Source: Acidiluteibacter sp965660325 (GTDB lineage Bacteria; Bacteroidota; Bacteroidia; Flavobacteriales_E; Vicingaceae). From it: 64,000 bases of DNA. The stretch is from contig CBFHZL010000002.1 of the NCBI GenBank assembly GCA_965660325.1, forward strand, positions 1 to 64,000. Reading direction: 5' to 3'. Position numbers and translations under genes: made by a program. Positions within the stretch are counted from its first letter, which is position 1. Every line of letters starts with the position of its first letter. Of this stretch, positions 52,581 to 61,233 are shown one piece after another. The notes beneath the pieces are model-generated. The model did not search any database, was not told where the DNA came from, and saw nothing but the letters and a program-made list of their open reading frames with translations.

Positions 52581-53428
52581 AAGTATTGTTGAATTAAAAG
52601 GTGATATTGATGTGATAATAAACCTTTAACTGGTTGAACATATTGAACTGCTGTGGGCCATTCGGCCAACGACAGTGTATTAATATAGTTGTATAACAGT
52701 TTATATACGTTGCTTTCTTTTTGTATGTTGCCCATTAAGAGTACAGTAGTGTCGTTTTGACTAAATTCAAGCTGTTCCATTACATACAATAAATAATAGA
52801 TGACATCTTCAGATGTTTTGTAGTCAAAGCTGTTCATTAGTTGAATCTGCTCATCTTTAACCGCAACAATATCAATACTTTTTCGATTGAATTGAAGAAA
52901 TGCAGCAGGTTTTTTTAATTGTTGATGCGCAGCCGCTTCTATTTGTATTGAGGCTTGATGAAGCAGCTTGACACCTGGATACTGTTTACTAATTACGTTG
53001 TAAATGTCTTTATTTAGCGAAAAGCAGTTTATAATCTCTGATTTTATGAGTCGGTTGTATAGCAGACTGTTTGAGTGTTGACTCCCCATATTGATTGATA
53101 GGTAGTCCTCGATTCGCTCCTCTTGGAAAAGTGCTGAAGGGATAAGGGTGTTTTTACTTGCTGAAAATGCAGCACTAACCGACTTAAATGTTCCTTGGAG
53201 CCACTTATCACCTGAAACTACCTCTTCAAAAAATGTTTCAACCGTTTGCTCGGTGTTGCTTGGCATCACATATTCTGCAACGCCAATATAGGTTTGTGCC
53301 TTTAGATGAAAAAGGGCAAAACAAAAACCATCTATGCTAATTTGCAGCGATAGATGGTAATTGATTTTTGAGTCGTCTATTTTAGACTGATCAAATTGAT
53401 GTAATACAGGCTTATGCTTTCCTGCCAT
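52571..53428 (-). CDS. DUF3822-like protein
   Basis: 285 residues of unknown function. It resembles the DUF3822 family that I associate with the rsmD/coaD neighbourhood in Bacteroidota. It starts ISIDGFCFALF; a Phe-rich actin-like ASKHA fold has been proposed for such proteins, but I see no certain ATPase motif. The 12-nt gap to the preceding small protein suggests cotranscription. Confidence 0.75.
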   Translation of the reverse strand: MAGKHKPVLHQFDQSKIDDSKINYHLSLQISIDGFCFALFHLKAQTYIGVAEYVMPSNTEQTVETFFEEVVSGDKWLQGTFKSVSAAFSASKNTLIPSALFQEERIEDYLSINMGSQHSNSLLYNRLIKSEIINCFSLNKDIYNVISKQYPGVKLLHQASIQIEAAAHQQLKKPAAFLQFNRKSIDIVAVKDEQIQLMNSFDYKTSEDVIYYLLYVMEQLEFSQNDTTVLLMGNIQKESNVYKLLYNYINTLSLAEWPTAVQYVQPVKGLLSHQYHLLIQQYLCA

Positions 53429-53439
53429 ATGCTATAAAA

Positions 53440-54021
53440 TTATTCCCAGTTTCCGCTGGTTGTTGGATCTTCCATTGATCCTACTTTCAAGTCTTTTTCT
53501 AAGTCGATGTTTTCGTTTTTAGTATTCATCCCTTTTAGGAACTGTCCATATTTAGCCGAAACCTCAAAAACGTTTACATTGACTTTGTTCTTCTCTATTT
53601 TAGCAGCATCAATTTTAAATTCTTCACCATCAGAGAATGGAATGTATTTTAGTGAATCGATATTAACACCTGTAAGGACAGTGTCAATTACTGCCATCAT
53701 AGAAGTATCACGGCTAACAATACCCATTTCTACTGCCTGCTGTTCAGTTAGTGAATCAGGTACAGTACCAATGGCTTTAATCAATGATATGGAATCGTAT
53801 TTAACGAAGTTCAACAACTCATCAAATGTTTTTGCATAACGCTTTTTCTCTGCTTTAAATTCTGTCTGTGCAGTTCTAATGTCAATTAGTTTATCCACTA
53901 CAATTGCTTGTCGATAACCTAATTTTTCTTCAAAAACAATTCGACTATTTACACTGTCATAAACAAGGTAAGCAAGGACAACTGCCGCCACTAAAAGTAA
54001 TGCTTGAATCGCGATCTTCAT
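53440..54021 (-). CDS. Membrane-anchored hypothetical protein, pilin-like N-terminus
   Basis: 193 residues. A single N-terminal membrane segment (residues 4-22) leads into a long amphipathic helix (YRQAIVVDKLIDIRTAQTEF) and a small soluble domain. The layout is reminiscent of type IV pseudopilins but lacks a clear prepilin peptidase site. Family unrecognised. First gene of the operon with DUF3822, rsmD, coaD and the TlpA-like gene. A near-match -7 box TACTTTTA lies at 54060-54067. Confidence 0.6.
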   Translation of the reverse strand: MKIAIQALLLVAAVVLAYLVYDSVNSRIVFEEKLGYRQAIVVDKLIDIRTAQTEFKAEKKRYAKTFDELLNFVKYDSISLIKAIGTVPDSLTEQQAVEMGIVSRDTSMMAVIDTVLTGVNIDSLKYIPFSDGEEFKIDAAKIEKNKVNVNVFEVSAKYGQFLKGMNTKNENIDLEKDLKVGSMEDPTTSGNWE

Positions 54022-54185
54022 TTCTTATTTGTATTTATCTGTTATGTTCGTTTAGCTGCTAAAAGTAAGCAGAAAGCTTTTCTCAAAGCCCTACAAAACT
54101 ACAATTTTTTATGGTGAGTTAAAATTAATAAATCATTAATACTTCTCTTACCTTTATCATCTGTTTACTAAACTAAAATGCTTTA

Positions 54186-55607
54186 ATGCCTAACGCCTTC
54201 ACAGAATTATTTATTGCGCAAATGGGCCATGAGCCAACAGATGATCAATTGACACTAATTGATCGCATGAGCCGTTTTGTTATAAAGCGTAATGGAAATT
54301 GGGCATATATCATTAGAGGGTATGCAGGTACAGGGAAAACAACCACTGTTGGTGCACTGGTTCGAGCTTTACCAAAAATAGGTTTACAGTCGCAGTTGTT
54401 GGCACCTACAGGGAGAGCAGCAAAAGTTTTATCTAACTTTTCTGGCAAAAAGGCCTTCACCATTCATAAGGCCATTTACCAAATAAAGAGGGGGAGCGAT
54501 GGGGTTTCCCGATTTGTGTTGGCAGCCAATAAACGACAAAATACCATCTTTATTGTTGACGAGGCTTCGATGATTTCGGATGTTGGAGGTTTGCTTTCTG
54601 GTAAATTTGGCTCCTCGCGTAGTTTATTGGATGATCTCATGGAGTTTGTATTTAGTGGGCATAACTGTAAGTTGATTTTTATTGGTGATATTGCTCAATT
54701 GCCTCCGGTAGGTATGGATATTAGTCCTGCTTTAGAACCCAAACAACTTATTGCTAATTACCCAATCGACCTTAAGGGCGCAGAGTTAAAGGAGGTTGTT
54801 CGACAGAAGGAGTCGTCTGGTATCTTGTATAATGCAACCAAACTTAGAGCAGCTTTAATGGGAAACGTTATGGAAATTTCGTTTGAAGTGGAGCCCTATT
54901 CTGATGTAATTAAGATTACTGGTGAAGATTTAGAAGATGTTTTAAATACAGCTTATTCTAATGATGGAGAAGATGATACAATTGTCATCTGTCGTTCGAA
55001 TAAGCGGGCTAATTTGTTCACTGGTGAAATACGCCAACGCATCCGATGGATGGAGAACGAAATTGCGACTGGGGAATACATCATGATTGTCAAAAACAAT
55101 TACTTCTGGTTAGATGATCAATCGAAGGCTGGCTTTATTGCAAATGGAGACATTGCTGAGATATTACGCTTAGGAAATACGGAGGAAATGTATGGGTTTC
55201 GATTTGTTGATGCAACTATCCGATTGGTGGATTATCCCGATGAGCAACCAGTGGAAGTGAAGTTATTGCTAGATTCTTTAGCTTCTGAAAGTCCTGCTTT
55301 ATTACCTGAAGATGCTCAACGGTTATTTGATACCGTAATGGAAGACTATGCAGATGAGCCCAATCGACAAAAGAAATACGAACTGCTAAAGAAAAACCCC
55401 TACTTCAACGCATTACAGATAAAGTTTGCTTACGCCATTACGTGTCATAAATCACAAGGTGGCCAATGGAAAAACGTGATAGTTGATCAAGGGTATCTCA
55501 CCGAAGAAATGATAGATATCAGCTATATGCGATGGCTTTATACAGCAATAACACGAGCGACTTCCAAGCTATATCTATTGAATTTTAACGACCGCTTTTT
55601 TAGTTAA
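54186..55607 (+). CDS. RecD-like AAA ATPase/helicase
   Basis: 473 residues of superfamily 1B. Walker A GYAGTGKTT at 45-53, Walker B FIVDEAS, motif III IGDIAQLPPVG, and late AITCHKSQGGQW and YTAITRATSKLYL motifs (UvrD/RecD C-terminal). Probably translocates on DNA in repair or recombination. It resembles the short RecD2-like ATPases of Bacteroidota that lack RecB and RecC neighbours. Its 3' end overlaps the convergent PorE-like gene by 8 nt. A near-match -7 box TACCTTTA lies at 54149-54156. Confidence 0.88.
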   Translation: MPNAFTELFIAQMGHEPTDDQLTLIDRMSRFVIKRNGNWAYIIRGYAGTGKTTTVGALVRALPKIGLQSQLLAPTGRAAKVLSNFSGKKAFTIHKAIYQIKRGSDGVSRFVLAANKRQNTIFIVDEASMISDVGGLLSGKFGSSRSLLDDLMEFVFSGHNCKLIFIGDIAQLPPVGMDISPALEPKQLIANYPIDLKGAELKEVVRQKESSGILYNATKLRAALMGNVMEISFEVEPYSDVIKITGEDLEDVLNTAYSNDGEDDTIVICRSNKRANLFTGEIRQRIRWMENEIATGEYIMIVKNNYFWLDDQSKAGFIANGDIAEILRLGNTEEMYGFRFVDATIRLVDYPDEQPVEVKLLLDSLASESPALLPEDAQRLFDTVMEDYADEPNRQKKYELLKKNPYFNALQIKFAYAITCHKSQGGQWKNVIVDQGYLTEEMIDISYMRWLYTAITRATSKLYLLNFNDRFFS

Positions 55608-58431
55608 GTCCTAAAGCATTTTCATAAGTGCCTTTAACCAAGTCTTGCATTAATAGCCTTTTACCTTTGTAGAAAGGAGTAATCCATGCATCCTCAGTTC
55701 CTTTTTCAATAATCTGCTGTCTCAATACTTCTGCCTCAGCAAATGTTTTAAACTCACCTTGTGTAAAACGAGTGATATTATCTTGGTAATTTCTGATTAG
55801 CGGATCTCCAAATGCTAGTAAGTGTCCATACTTGAAATTGTTTGGTTTTCTGTACGCTCCAATCTGTACTTCAAAATGCAAGTCAGGGTGACAAACAGGC
55901 CCAACTAAGTCTAATAATCTATTGTAGTTTGCTTCGTTTTTGATGTCTTTTAGAATAAAAGCGGTAAATGCTTCCATCGTATATTTATCGCATGGGTCAC
56001 GCATCAATTCTTCCTTCTTTTCGATAGCAATCTCTTCTTCTGTCTTCTCTTCTTCCAATTCAGGCTCCACAACTTCAGCAACTACAGCTACCTCTTCTTG
56101 TATTTCTTCAACTGGCTCCTCAATAATTTTTTCTTGGATTACTTCCTCCTCAACAACAGGTTCTATCGTTTCAGCTATTACCTCAGTTTCTTCGATGGTT
56201 TCTTCTATAACTTCCTTCTCCTCTTCTTCAATAGCTGCGAATTCTGTAGAATCTACAGCAGGCTCTTCTGCAATTGGTTTGATCTCTACCACCTCGTTTG
56301 TAGCTAAAGAAGGCTCCAAACCGTCCAAGGTGTATTCTTCAGTAAATTCATCTACTGTTTTGCGTTGTCCAAAAACAAAAACGGTAATGAAAGCATCCGC
56401 TGCTTCAGGCTCTCGTTCTACGAGCATATCTCTAAAGTTTTCAGCAAACTCTAGTGTTTCAAAAGGCCCAAAAGTATAGCGATAATAACCATCGTCGTAG
56501 AGCTTACGCGATATTTTACCATATTTACTTAGTGCAGCTAGCTCAAAGTTATTGGTGTCTTTAACTGCTCCTAATTCCACTTTAAAGTTAAGTCCTGCAA
56601 TGGTTTTGCTGGTTGCTGGCTCTAGACCTCCGCTTGCTAATTCGTCTTTTTTTGATGCCTTTTTAACATCAGAATTAAACTTCTCCAGTTTAGAAATTCG
56701 CTGATTTAAATCAATTTTATCGTACTCTAAACTGTCGCTCGCAAACTCTTTTACACGCATGATTTGTTCATTGAGTTTATCTTGCAGTGACGGTTCATTT
56801 TCTTTTTTCTTTTCTATTTCTTTACGTTCCTTTTTTGGTGTGTCAAAAGTATATACATCGATATTATGTTGCACCTGCACAAAAGTTTCAACCGACTCTA
56901 CATCGATATATTCATACGTTGTTTTTGCACCCTCAATTTCTATAGCGATTCGATATTTTTTTCCAGGAATTAAAGAGATCATAAATTGACCAGTTTCACT
57001 ATCTGAAACTGTGCTGCTTTCATAGCTCCCGGACTCAGCATCTGTAGCAGTAATATTTGCTTCTTGTGCTTTTCCATCAGCACGAGTTACTCCTACTACT
57101 AAAGCTAAAATGGGTCGTGTCCCAAAGTGACCAGGACTCACCACATAAATATCATGGCCTCCGTAAGAATCACCTTTACCTGCTGACGAGTAATATCCCC
57201 TAGAACCATCTGCAGTGAGTACATAATAGCGATCATCTTCTACCGTGTTTACAGGGTACCCAATGTTTGAAGGGGCATCCCATCTGCCTTCATCCAAGTA
57301 TGTGTAGAATATATCATATCCACCGATACTGTTATGACCTTTAGAGCTAAAATAAAGAGTTCTTCCGTCCGGGTGGATAAATGGCGCATCTTCATCATAT
57401 TTGGTATTAATCGTAGGTCCTAAATTTTGAACATTTCCCCAATCACCGTTGGGTTTTAATTCTGCCTTGTAAATATCTCTTCCACCATATCCGCCGGGGC
57501 GTTCGCTAGTAAAATAAAGCGTTCTTTCATCACTTGTTAAGCTTGCACTACCTTCCCAATAGTCAGAATTGATTTCAGAATTCAGTACAGAAGGAGTTGT
57601 CCATGCCCCTCTCTTTAATTCACTGATGTATATATCACCTGAATTTTTGTTGCTACTACTATAGGTAAATAATTTATTACCACTTGCCGAAATTGCAATA
57701 CTTGCATCGTGTTTACTGGAGTTAATATTAGAGCCAATACTTCTAGGCTCAGACCACTCATCTCCTCTCTTGTAAGAAGCCATTACATCTTCATAATACT
57801 CTCCTTTTGGGTCACTATTACCCGCTCGATCCATTCTTCCACCAATACTCTTCTCACCTCTGTAGGTGAAGATAATCATTCGCTCGTCTGGTGTAATAAT
57901 TGGAACGTATTCTTCGTATTTTGTGTTTATTGGAGGTCCAATGTTCTCAATTACCAACTCCAAGCTATCAGGTACAATTCCTTTTGCGTTATAACAATTT
58001 TGAATGAATAGTTGCGCTTTCTCCCTATCTTCTGGAGAAAGGTCAGGATCTTCTAAGTAGGTGTTAATAGAGGTGATCGCTTGGTCAAACTGGTGATTGA
58101 TGGCATAAGATCGGCCAATAAAAAAGTCAACCTCTGAATAGTCTGGATTTTTCCGCTTTACATCGAGCAGGTAATCCAATGACTCTTCCTTTTTGTCATT
58201 TAGATATGTATAGCAAATACCAACCATTAACTGGTAGTACAAGTCGTTTGGCTTGGCCTCGTATAGCCTCTCAAAGATTGTTGCTGCAGTGAAATAATAC
58301 TCATCGTTAAAATAAGCTTCTCCTTTTTGAGTAAGAATTTTCTCCTCTTTTTTACTGATCGATTCTTGTGAAAATGAGATCGATATTGTTAGAAAAGAGA
58401 TGATCAGTGTGATTATAATTTTCTTATTCAT
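55600..58431 (-). CDS. PorE-like envelope protein: TPR, PD40 propeller, regulatory beta-sandwich, two SPOR-like domains
   Basis: About 943 residues. Signal peptide MNKKIIITLIISFLTISIS; TPR-like helices to about 140; PD40/WD40-like propeller strands (LFTYSSSNKNSG, LYFTSERPGGYGGRD, LYFSSKGHNSIGGYD) to about 430; a carboxypeptidase-regulatory-like sandwich near 455-545; SPOR-like domain 1 near 613-690 (VELGAV ... YYRYTFGPFETLEFAENF); a Glu-rich linker near 720-810; and SPOR-like domain 2 near 851-926 (VQIGAY). Like PorE of the type IX secretion system but without an OmpA peptidoglycan domain. The start at 58431 is preferred over a longer frame beginning at 58488 that precedes the signal peptide. 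Confidence 0.75.
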   Translation of the reverse strand: MNKKIIITLIISFLTISISFSQESISKKEEKILTQKGEAYFNDEYYFTAATIFERLYEAKPNDLYYQLMVGICYTYLNDKKEESLDYLLDVKRKNPDYSEVDFFIGRSYAINHQFDQAITSINTYLEDPDLSPEDREKAQLFIQNCYNAKGIVPDSLELVIENIGPPINTKYEEYVPIITPDERMIIFTYRGEKSIGGRMDRAGNSDPKGEYYEDVMASYKRGDEWSEPRSIGSNINSSKHDASIAISASGNKLFTYSSSNKNSGDIYISELKRGAWTTPSVLNSEINSDYWEGSASLTSDERTLYFTSERPGGYGGRDIYKAELKPNGDWGNVQNLGPTINTKYDEDAPFIHPDGRTLYFSSKGHNSIGGYDIFYTYLDEGRWDAPSNIGYPVNTVEDDRYYVLTADGSRGYYSSAGKGDSYGGHDIYVVSPGHFGTRPILALVVGVTRADGKAQEANITATDAESGSYESSTVSDSETGQFMISLIPGKKYRIAIEIEGAKTTYEYIDVESVETFVQVQHNIDVYTFDTPKKERKEIEKKKENEPSLQDKLNEQIMRVKEFASDSLEYDKIDLNQRISKLEKFNSDVKKASKKDELASGGLEPATSKTIAGLNFKVELGAVKDTNNFELAALSKYGKISRKLYDDGYYRYTFGPFETLEFAENFRDMLVEREPEAADAFITVFVFGQRKTVDEFTEEYTLDGLEPSLATNEVVEIKPIAEEPAVDSTEFAAIEEEEKEVIEETIEETEVIAETIEPVVEEEVIQEKIIEEPVEEIQEEVAVVAEVVEPELEEEKTEEEIAIEKKEELMRDPCDKYTMEAFTAFILKDIKNEANYNRLLDLVGPVCHPDLHFEVQIGAYRKPNNFKYGHLLAFGDPLIRNYQDNITRFTQGEFKTFAEAEVLRQQIIEKGTEDAWITPFYKGKRLLMQDLVKGTYENALGLN

Positions 58432-58540
58432 CGGTTTCCAGATAATGGTATTATTAACGCTAAAAGTAGCTATAAAACTTCTCAACAATTGTTGATAAAT
58501 AGATACTTATTAACATTTATCCTTTAATAAACCGATGAGT

Positions 58541-59752
58541 TTATTTGCTTTGCTCGTATTTATGAAAAAGCGTTGTGTTGATTATATTTTCAGTGTGAAG
58601 TGTTTTGTGGATCGGGCATTTGTTGGCAATTTCTAACAAGCGGTCTTTTTGCTCATTGGTTAATGATCCTACTAGCTCAAGTTCTCGTTCAAATACATCG
58701 ACTTTTTGATTGCTTCCTTCCTTTTTCACTTTGTTGTGGTTTACGTGCACAGTTACTGTCTCTAAGTCCCACTCCTTGCGTCTTGCATACATTTGGAGTG
58801 TTAGTGTGGTACAGCTCGCAAGTGATGCACACAGTAATCCATAAGGAGTTGGACCAAGGTTATTTCCACCTAATTTTTTCGGCTCATCAGCTAGTAAATA
58901 GTGGCCATCAGCAATTACTTCTGTAGTCAAACTTTCGTGATTCGTTTGAGCAGCAGCTTGATGGTCACTAGCTATTTTCTCTTCTTCCGCAATAGTAATG
59001 TACCGTTTAATCCAACTCCCAATTACATCACCTACATATTTTGAGTCATTCTTGTTTGACAATAAGTGGTCTGCACCATCCATAGAAACAAAACTTTTAG
59101 GGTGATGGGCAGCGGAGTATATTTTTTCAGCATTTGCGACTTCTACAATCTCATCTTGTGGAGAATGCAAAATCAGTAGCGCCTTATTTAGGTTTTTAAC
59201 TAATAATTCACTGTCTGCATTTTGTAGCGTTTCAATGAGTTTCTCGTTTACTCTAAATGATCTTCCTCCAATGTTCACGGGGGCGCTTCCTTTTTCTTTT
59301 ATTTCAGCTACTTTGTCCTCAAAAAGATGGGTGACATGCTTGGGGTCAAATGGTGATCCAATAGTAACAACCCCTTTTGCAGTTTCTATCTTATGCGCAG
59401 CATGAAGTATGGCTGTTCCTCCCAAAGAGTGGCCGATCAGTAGTTTTGGAGCGGTAATTCGATCTTCAAGATAATTGGCTGCATCCTCCAAATCCTCAAT
59501 ATTTGTTTCAAAATTAGTTTCTTCAAATTCGCCTTCACTTTGTCCCAAACCTGTAAAGTCGAATCGTAAAACAGCCAGGCCTGACTCTGTTAGTCCTCTG
59601 CTAATATTTTTAACTGCAGTTAGGTTTTTGTTGCAGGTAAAACAATGCGCGAATAACGCTGTAGCTTTTGGGGATTGATTCAGTGGCCAATCGATAATTG
59701 CTGAAATGGTTAGGCCATTCTTATTTTTAAAGGTTACTTTCTCTGATCTCAT
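58541..59752 (-). CDS. Alpha/beta hydrolase-OsmC fusion protein
   Basis: About 403 residues. The N-terminal alpha/beta hydrolase (residues 1-250) has the nucleophile elbow GHSLGG and DEIVEVANA with a late His. The C-terminal OsmC/Ohr domain (from about 265) holds CASLASCTTLTLQMYA and a second Cys in CPIHKTL, the peroxide-reducing Cys pair. The two-domain arrangement is known in several bacteria; the OsmC part should reduce organic hydroperoxides. The ATG at 59752 is chosen; a TTG two codons earlier lies in the -7 box. Confidence 0.88.
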   Translation of the reverse strand: MRSEKVTFKNKNGLTISAIIDWPLNQSPKATALFAHCFTCNKNLTAVKNISRGLTESGLAVLRFDFTGLGQSEGEFEETNFETNIEDLEDAANYLEDRITAPKLLIGHSLGGTAILHAAHKIETAKGVVTIGSPFDPKHVTHLFEDKVAEIKEKGSAPVNIGGRSFRVNEKLIETLQNADSELLVKNLNKALLILHSPQDEIVEVANAEKIYSAAHHPKSFVSMDGADHLLSNKNDSKYVGDVIGSWIKRYITIAEEEKIASDHQAAAQTNHESLTTEVIADGHYLLADEPKKLGGNNLGPTPYGLLCASLASCTTLTLQMYARRKEWDLETVTVHVNHNKVKKEGSNQKVDVFERELELVGSLTNEQKDRLLEIANKCPIHKTLHTENIINTTLFHKYEQSK

Positions 59753-59755
59753 ATT

Positions 59756-59763
59756 CAAATTTA
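59756..59763 (-). promoter_or_regulatory. -7 promoter box of the hydrolase-OsmC gene
   Basis: TAAATTTG on the minus strand is an exact TAnnTTTG match, only 3 nt before the ATG at 59752. Confidence 0.5.
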
Positions 59764-59883
59764 ACCAAATGATCTGGTGTTAAATTTTCTTATCGCCGAC
59801 AATTAGTGCTTTTTGGTCATTTATAAATAATTAAATTCGTGAACCACTTAAGTGATTAAACGTTTAAACAAAAAAATAAAACT

Positions 59884-60393
59884 ATGGATCAAACAAATTT
59901 TAAAGGAAGCCCAGTAAATTTAGCAGGAGCGCTTCCTAAGGTAGGAGATAGTGCTCCGGATTTTAAATATGTAAAGTCTGATTTATCAGAAGGAACGCTT
60001 TCAGGTATTAATGATAAAGTAAAAGTATTGATTGCTGTACCAAGCTTGGATACGGGCGTTTGTCAGATGGAAACGCGTCAGTTTAATACACAATTAAAGG
60101 ACAGAGCAGGAGTAGAGGGGTTGATCATTTCAAAAGATTTACCTTTTGCGATGAATCGATTCTGTGAAGCAGAAGGTATTACCAATGTAACTAACGCTTC
60201 AGATTTTAGGTATCACGAATTTTCTAAAGCTTACGGCTTAGACATGGCGGAAGGTCCATTAAAGGGATTGCACGCAAGAGCAGTATTTGTAGTCGATAAA
60301 AATAATAAAATCACCTTCTCAGAGCTGGTAGATGATATTACACATGAACCCAATTATGACAATGTAATGAAAGCCGTAGATGCTTTAAAATAA
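59884..60393 (+). CDS. tpx: Thiol peroxidase Tpx
   Basis: 169 residues of the atypical 2-Cys peroxiredoxin family. The peroxidatic Cys60 lies in PSLDTGVC and the resolving Cys94 in NRFCEAEG; these match Cys61 and Cys95 of the E. coli enzyme. Reduces hydrogen peroxide and alkyl hydroperoxides with thioredoxin. It stands divergent to the hydrolase-OsmC gene, which also detoxifies peroxides, across a 131-nt gap. Confidence 0.96.
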   Translation: MDQTNFKGSPVNLAGALPKVGDSAPDFKYVKSDLSEGTLSGINDKVKVLIAVPSLDTGVCQMETRQFNTQLKDRAGVEGLIISKDLPFAMNRFCEAEGITNVTNASDFRYHEFSKAYGLDMAEGPLKGLHARAVFVVDKNNKITFSELVDDITHEPNYDNVMKAVDALK

Positions 60394-60411
60394 GAGTCAT
60401 TGGATTTAATC

Positions 60412-60455
60412 AAAAGCCTTTTTTACTTGCAACCTTGCAATTAAGAGAGGCTTTT
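60412..60455. terminator. Terminator hairpin between tpx and the alpha/beta hydrolase gene
   Basis: AAAAGCCT (60412-60419) pairs with AGGCTTTT (60448-60455). A-rich and T-rich flanks lie on both sides, so both convergent genes could use it. It overlaps the last codons of the downstream gene. Confidence 0.6.
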
Positions 60456-61103
60456 GTTGGTTATGAGCGCAAGCTCTTGGCTGATAATTGGGCTGATCTC
60501 TTTGGCCTTATCCACCACCATAAAGTGCGAGCCTCCTTTTACCTCAATGTAATTGTTAACCCATTTGGTAGGAAAAACCAAGTCGAGCGAGCCGTGTATG
60601 TGAATATGCTCTGCTGTGATCGTTTCATTTTTCCAATGGGAAACAGCACCGACTCCCCAATTGATAAAACTGTCCGGAGTTTTGATCAACATGGATTTAA
60701 AGAGTTCCATTTCCTCTTGGCTAATTTTATTGTAAAAGGGTTTTAACCATTCTCCGTAATTTTTAAACCAAGCGGCTGTTTTTGAAATGTCGAATGGTAA
60801 ATGGTCTACTAATGAAAAGTAGGGCGGAAGTTCATCTTTTGTTTTAATTGTTGAGATTAAAATAAGTTTGTTTACCGGTATGAGTTTGCTAATTTCAACC
60901 GATAGAATTCCTCCAAGAGAAACGCCCATTAAGATTGGGTTAGGATCGTTAATTTGATCAACTAGCTTTTTAGCATAGGTTTCCGCAGTATCATTTACTT
61001 CTGCTTTGATGTATTCTACTGGGATCAATTCGGCATCCAATTGCAATTTGCTAAATAATCGATGGTCTGCTCCTAGACCAGGAAGGCAATAAATTCGAGG
61101 CAT
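60441..61103 (-). CDS. Alpha/beta hydrolase
   Basis: 220 residues. The opening YCLPGLGADHRLF forms the oxyanion loop, GVSLGG carries the nucleophile Ser near residue 82, and HGSLDLVFP plus GGSHFMV give the late Asp and His. Probably a soluble esterase or lipase-like enzyme of unknown substrate. It has its own promoter box at 61121-61128. Tail-to-tail with tpx. Confidence 0.82.
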   Translation of the reverse strand: MPRIYCLPGLGADHRLFSKLQLDAELIPVEYIKAEVNDTAETYAKKLVDQINDPNPILMGVSLGGILSVEISKLIPVNKLILISTIKTKDELPPYFSLVDHLPFDISKTAAWFKNYGEWLKPFYNKISQEEMELFKSMLIKTPDSFINWGVGAVSHWKNETITAEHIHIHGSLDLVFPTKWVNNYIEVKGGSHFMVVDKAKEISPIISQELALITNKSLS

Positions 61104-61120
61104 TTCTTAACGTCTTTTTG

Positions 61121-61128
61121 CAAAGGTA
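61121..61128 (-). promoter_or_regulatory. -7 promoter box of the alpha/beta hydrolase gene
   Basis: TACCTTTG on the minus strand is an exact TAnnTTTG match, 17 nt upstream of the ATG at 61103. Confidence 0.6.
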
Positions 61129-61173
61129 TTTATTCTCATCTGCACGCTCGGATTAAAAATCCTTAAATCAATC

Positions 61174-61206
61174 AAAAAAAGACCGATAAATTACTTTATC
61201 GGCCTT
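61174..61206 (-). terminator. Intrinsic terminator after the large T9SS gene
   Basis: CCGATAAA (61183-61190) pairs with TTTATCGG (61195-61202) around a 4-nt loop. On the minus strand a G-U pair and further A-T pairs extend it to about 14 bp and a U-run follows. It lies 28 nt after the gene's stop. Confidence 0.9.
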
Positions 61207-61233
61207 TTCATTAAACTACAGTTAAACCATTCC

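Noticed and set aside
55940..56479. Ser-rich open frame on the plus strand inside the PorE-like gene
   Set aside because: It is antisense to the Glu-rich repeat linker and SPOR-coding region; its low-complexity composition is the mirror of Glu codons (GAA/GAG read as TTC/CTC).
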